Below, one piece after another: positions 60,735-64,000 of a DNA stretch of 64,000 nt (position 1 is its first letter; each line of letters opens with the position of its first letter). The notes under the pieces are model-generated. The model had not been told where the DNA came from and did not search any database. It was given only the letters and a program-made list of their open reading frames with translations. The DNA is from Streptomyces phaeofaciens. GTDB taxonomy: Bacteria; Actinomycetota; Actinomycetes; Streptomycetales; Streptomycetaceae. Location: NCBI RefSeq assembly GCF_014648915.1, contig NZ_BMSA01000023.1:1-64000 (forward strand), read 5' to 3'. Position numbers and translations under genes: made by a program.

Positions 60735-61703
60735 TCAGTCCAGGCCCGCCGACTTCAGCCACGCCTTGGCGACGTCCAGCGGGTCCTTGCTCTCCAGCTG
60801 CACCTGGGAGTCCAGCTCGAGCAGGGTCTTCGTGTCGAGCTTGGCGGAGACGGCGTTGAGCGCGGCGACGCCCTCCGCGGAGAGCCCGCTCTTGTAGACC
60901 AGCGGGGTCACGTTCGCGAAACCGAAGAGGTTCTCCGGGTCCTGGAGAACGACGAACTTCTCCTTGGTGATGGTCGGGTCCGTGGTGAAGATGTCCGCCG
61001 CCTGCACGGTGTTCTTCTTCAGCGCGGCCTGGGTCAGCGGGCCGCCCGCGTCGAGCGCCTTGAAGGACTTGAACTTCAGCCCGTACACCGACTCCAGGCC
61101 GACCATGCCCTGCTGCCGGGTCTGGAACTCGGGCGAGCCGCCGAGGACCAGCTCGGGCGCGTGGTCCTTGAGGTCGGCGAGCGTCGACTCGGAGGTGAGG
61201 TTGTACTTCTTGGCGGTCTCCGCGTTGATCGTGACGGAGTCCTTGTCCTCGGCCGGCGACGACTCCAGCAGCGTCAGCTTGGGGTCGAGCTTGGCCTGCG
61301 CGGCCGCGTTCACGGTCGCGAGGGACTTCTGCTCGGCCTTGGCGTCGAGGTAGGCCAGCAGCGAGCCGTTGTACTCCGGCAGAACGGTGATGGAGCCGTT
61401 CTTGAGCAGGCCGTACGTGGTCTCCCGGCTGCCGATGTTCGGCTTGTAGGAGACCTTGACGCCCTTGGCCTTCAGGGCCTCGCCGTAGATGTCGGCGATC
61501 AGGATGCTCTCGGCGAAGTTGTTGGAGCCGACGACGACGGTTCCGCCGGACGCCTTGTCCCCGTCGAGGGGGTTGTCGGAGGTGTCGTCGGACGAGGAGG
61601 AACATCCCGTCAGCAGGACCGCGATCGCGGCGAGCGCGACGGACGCCGCGCCGGGGTGGTTCCTGAGGGACCTGGACCTGCTGCTGTGGGCGTTGGAAGT
61701 CAC
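60735..61703 (-). CDS. Glycine betaine/choline-type ABC substrate-binding lipoprotein (OpuAC/ProX family), orphan
   Basis: 322 residues. The lipobox is AVLLTGCSS after a basic N-terminus. The mature protein matches osmoprotectant-binding proteins: GTVVVGSNNFAESILIADIY, GSITVLPEYNGSLLAYLD, then QAADIFTTDPTITKEKFVVL and a C-terminal LDVAKAWLKSAGLD. Family ligands are betaine, choline, carnitine or proline betaine. No permease or ATPase gene is in the operon; the only partner is the ammonia-lyase homologue. The start is taken as GTG 61703 because it gives a proper lipoprotein signal. Confidence 0.9.
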   Translation of the reverse strand: MTSNAHSSRSRSLRNHPGAASVALAAIAVLLTGCSSSSDDTSDNPLDGDKASGGTVVVGSNNFAESILIADIYGEALKAKGVKVSYKPNIGSRETTYGLLKNGSITVLPEYNGSLLAYLDAKAEQKSLATVNAAAQAKLDPKLTLLESSPAEDKDSVTINAETAKKYNLTSESTLADLKDHAPELVLGGSPEFQTRQQGMVGLESVYGLKFKSFKALDAGGPLTQAALKKNTVQAADIFTTDPTITKEKFVVLQDPENLFGFANVTPLVYKSGLSAEGVAALNAVSAKLDTKTLLELDSQVQLESKDPLDVAKAWLKSAGLD

Positions 61704-62108
61704 GGTTCCGTTCCGAGCTCTGGGGGGCGATGAGATGTCGAGGTGGAACTGTCTAGGGGACCTGTCGAGGCGGGTCCGACGGTTCGGCGGAACCGACGGA
61801 CACGGAAACACTCTGGCCTGATCCAATCCACCCTGTTCTTGGTCAGTCAAGTGCGGACAGGTTGCCGATTGGGTTCGATTCGTGGTCACTTGTGTGTTGT
61901 TCAGCGGCCATTCCTGGAGAACCTGGGGGCGCTTCGTAATGGATTCTTGACGTAGGGCAACACTCGGGGCCGCACAAAGAAGCGATAGTGTCCCTTGAGT
62001 TGGCGTCAACCACAGCGGTGTGCGGGGGCCGCTTGGGTGCCGTTTCGTTCACGTTCGGCCACACGCGTGCAACCGCCACGCTCGCAAGACCCCCCTGAAG
62101 GAGGCCCG
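61704..62108. other. Divergent intergenic region between the betaine-type SBP and sensor kinase genes
   Basis: 405 bp, AT-richer than average, with no supported gene. It contains TTGGTCAGTCAA at 61839-61850, similar to elements upstream of the 52339 gene, and TTGACG at 61947-61952. Two promoters must lie here; -10 boxes are not clear. Confidence 0.45.
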
Positions 62109-64000
62109 GTGTCCACGAAAGAGGTGGACGCGCCCGCCCGGTCGGCATCCTCGGCTCCGTCCGCACGACGGGGCCTGCGGGGATTCGCCGACCGATGGCC
62201 CTTCCAGCGCAAGCTGAACGCCCTCGTCGGCATCCCGCTGACGGTCATCGCCCTGCTGCTGACGTATCTGATCGTCGACCTGGTGCAGGAGTCCAACCGC
62301 GCCGAGTCCGCGGCCCAACTGGTGCGCGACAGTGCCCAGGTGGCGCAGCTCGTCGCCGAACTCCAGGACGAACACCAGCAGGCGATCCTGCTCTCGGTGC
62401 GCTACCAGGCGGCCTTCGACGGCGGCACGCCCTCCACCGACGCCTACCGGCAGGCACAGCTCGCGGTGGACGACCAGGTCCAGAAGGTGGTCGACACCTT
62501 CGACGACCGGCTGCCGGACACCGAGGCGCAGGCGCTGCGGGAGATCCAGGGCCTGGCCGGCCTGCGGAGCACGATCGAGCAGGGCTTCCTGCCCGCCGAC
62601 AACATCGACCCGGCGTACTCGGGCGCGGCCAAGGCCCTCATCGACGGCCTCGGCCTGGACCGCAACTCCGGCCTGGCGACCACCTTCACCGGCAACCTGC
62701 TCGACTCGCTGCTGCGCGCCGACGCCGCGCACGGCGCCTACGAGACCGGTGTGTTCTCCGCGCGGACCGGCGACAGCAACGCGCTCATCGAGTTCACCGG
62801 CGCGGTCGGGGCGTACGAGGTGTACCAGTACCAGGCCGAGCGGTTCGCCCGGTTCGCCACCGAGTCGCAGAACGACCGGCTCGGCGGTATCGAGCACAAC
62901 GCCTCGCAGGCCTCCATCAGCCAGCACTTCGCCGAGCTCTCCGTCGACCCGAGCGCGTTGCAGGCGGAGTCCCGGGCCGAGACCCGTACGGCGTTCCGCG
63001 CGGCCCTCGCCTCCTACCCCGAGTACAGCGCGCAGTCCGCGACCCGGCTGAAGATCACCACGGGGCTGATCGACGAGATCGCCGACCGGGCCGACGAGAC
63101 CGCGACCAGCGCCGAGTGGCGCGCGGGTCTGCTGCTGAACCTGGCGCTGCTCTGCTTCGCCCTGTGGATCGCCTTCGCCATCATGGTCCGCCGCTCCGTG
63201 GTCCGGCCGGTGCTGGCGCTGACCGGCGCCGCGCAGGAGGTCGCCGACATCGCCGGGCGCGAGCTCGCCCGGGTGGCCGACGACGACGCCGAGGAGTCCG
63301 GGCCGCCGCAGCTGCGCGAGCTGCCGGTCACCGCGGACGACGAGATCGGTGAACTCGCCGAGGCCTTCAACAACGTGCAGACGACCGCGGCCGCGCTGCT
63401 GGAGCGCCAGGTGCTCAGCCGGCGCAACGTCGCCGAGATGTTCGGCAACGTCGGCCGCCGCGTCAGCAACCTGACCACGCGGCAGCTCGCCCTGATCGAC
63501 GCGGTGGAGCGCGGCGAGACGGACCCGGCGCTGCTCGAACGCCTCTACTCCATCGACCACATCGCCGTCCGGCTGCGCCGCAACGCCGACAGCCTGATGC
63601 TGCTGGCCGGCATCCGCGAGACCGTCCTGGACTCCGGCCCGACCGCGCTCACCAACGTGGTGCGCGCCGCGCTCGGCCAGATCGAGGGCTTCCAGCGGGT
63701 GCAGCTGTACGCCGGCACCGAGGCCATGGTGGAGCCCGACATCATCGGCGACCTGACGCTGATGATCGCCGAACTGCTGGAGAACGCCGTGTCGTTCTCG
63801 CCCGAGGGCAGCACCGTCGAGGTGGCGGTGGACTCCGGGGACCACGGCGCGACGATCACCGTCGCCGACCACGGCCTGGGCATGAGCACCGAGCGCCTCG
63901 CCGAGGAGAACGCCCGGCTGGTGCGCCGTGAGCGGCTCGACGTGGTGCCGACGAAGGTGCTCGGCCTGTTCGTCGTCGGCGCCCTGGCCCGCCGCTGGGA
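62109..64000 (+). CDS. NIT-domain sensor histidine kinase-like protein (conservon CvnA type), partial
   Basis: At least 630 residues, running off the window. A short cytoplasmic start is followed by a membrane helix (LNALVGIPLTVIALLLTYLI), a long extracellular helical NIT-type sensor, a second helix near residue 350 (LLLNLALLCFALWIAFAIMV), HAMP, a degenerate dimerisation region (NVGRRVSNLTTRQLALIDAV) and the start of the ATPase domain with LTLMIAELLENAVSFSPEGS and VADHGLGMS. GTG at 62109 has a perfect GAAGGAGG 5-6 bases upstream. It resembles sensors that head conservons; the genes to confirm this lie outside the window. It is divergent from the betaine-type binding protein gene. Confidence 0.9.
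   Translation, partial: MSTKEVDAPARSASSAPSARRGLRGFADRWPFQRKLNALVGIPLTVIALLLTYLIVDLVQESNRAESAAQLVRDSAQVAQLVAELQDEHQQAILLSVRYQAAFDGGTPSTDAYRQAQLAVDDQVQKVVDTFDDRLPDTEAQALREIQGLAGLRSTIEQGFLPADNIDPAYSGAAKALIDGLGLDRNSGLATTFTGNLLDSLLRADAAHGAYETGVFSARTGDSNALIEFTGAVGAYEVYQYQAERFARFATESQNDRLGGIEHNASQASISQHFAELSVDPSALQAESRAETRTAFRAALASYPEYSAQSATRLKITTGLIDEIADRADETATSAEWRAGLLLNLALLCFALWIAFAIMVRRSVVRPVLALTGAAQEVADIAGRELARVADDDAEESGPPQLRELPVTADDEIGELAEAFNNVQTTAAALLERQVLSRRNVAEMFGNVGRRVSNLTTRQLALIDAVERGETDPALLERLYSIDHIAVRLRRNADSLMLLAGIRETVLDSGPTALTNVVRAALGQIEGFQRVQLYAGTEAMVEPDIIGDLTLMIAELLENAVSFSPEGSTVEVAVDSGDHGATITVADHGLGMSTERLAEENARLVRRERLDVVPTKVLGLFVVGALARRW

Noticed and set aside
61868..61885. tRNA T-arm-like sequence GGGTTCGATTCG
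   Set aside because: No acceptor stem, D-arm or anticodon arm can be built around it at tRNA spacing.

Overview
The window is GC-rich DNA with strong third-position G/C bias, GTG and TTG starts, and many secreted, regulatory and secondary-metabolism genes. It reads as a piece of a Streptomyces chromosome. A geosmin synthase, a gamma-butyrolactone synthase/receptor pair, a conservon and a Streptomyces subtilisin inhibitor all support this. From memory, the run from cysN to the geosmin synthase follows the S. coelicolor order (about SCO6097 down to SCO6073), so much of the first 40 kb is probably conserved chromosomal core. No tRNA, rRNA, CRISPR array, transposase, integrase or phage gene was found.

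Layout. 1-5240: sulfur assimilation operon (end of cysD, cysN, a sulfonate/nitrate-type ABC importer, a CbiX/SirB chelatase). 5322-10340: ketopantoate-reductase-like enzyme, transglutaminase-like protein, DUF1697 protein, MMPL transporter. 10429-14752: OleD-type macrolide glycosyltransferase and a three-gene sugar ABC importer without its own ATPase. 14927-17866: APH-like kinase, DEDD exonuclease, SAV2148-type HEPN protein. 17969-20155: a copper amine oxidase that appears split over two secreted proteins. 20347-30853: glycogen/trehalose enzymes (glgX, treY, treZ) interleaved with two convergent M14 carboxypeptidase paralogues, an SSI-type protease inhibitor coupled to one of them, and an FHA protein. 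30976-35951: a second APH-like protein with a degenerate active site, an M24 peptidase, a PDZ protein, a LysR regulator and a divergent class I amidotransferase. 35939-41693: phenoxazinone-synthase-type multicopper oxidase, geosmin synthase geoA, and a divergent P450 preceded by a tiny overlapping ORF. 41743-45481: ARMT1/DUF89 protein, then a gamma-butyrolactone locus (TetR, AfsA-type synthase, divergent ScbR-type receptor). 45569-51961: secreted subtilase, membrane-anchored LPMO, a small secreted protein, a DUF6230/DUF6114 pair and TerB. 52339-57394: a sugar-binding lipoprotein followed by a complete conservon (sensor, roadblock, DUF742, GTPase). 57526-58920: a GH43-like/AbfB gene broken by an in-frame TAA. 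58934-64000: an ammonia-lyase homologue with an altered MIO motif, an orphan betaine-type binding protein, and a divergent NIT-domain sensor kinase cut off by the window end.

Functional links. GlgX trims branched glucan, and TreY and TreZ turn the linear maltooligosaccharides into trehalose. CysDN, the ABC importer and the chelatase (siroheme for sulfite reductase) form one sulfur pathway. The AfsA/receptor block is a self-contained quorum-type switch. Twice within 10 kb a solute-binding lipoprotein gene sits next to a NIT-domain sensor gene (52339/53455 and 61703/62109), which suggests ligand-receptor partnerships.

Most interesting items: the split copper amine oxidase, the SBP/conservon pairing, the ammonia-lyase with G-T-G instead of A-S-G beside an orphan SBP, the nonsense-interrupted arabinan-active enzyme, and the gamma-butyrolactone locus. 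All functions are read from sequence and family knowledge without database searches.
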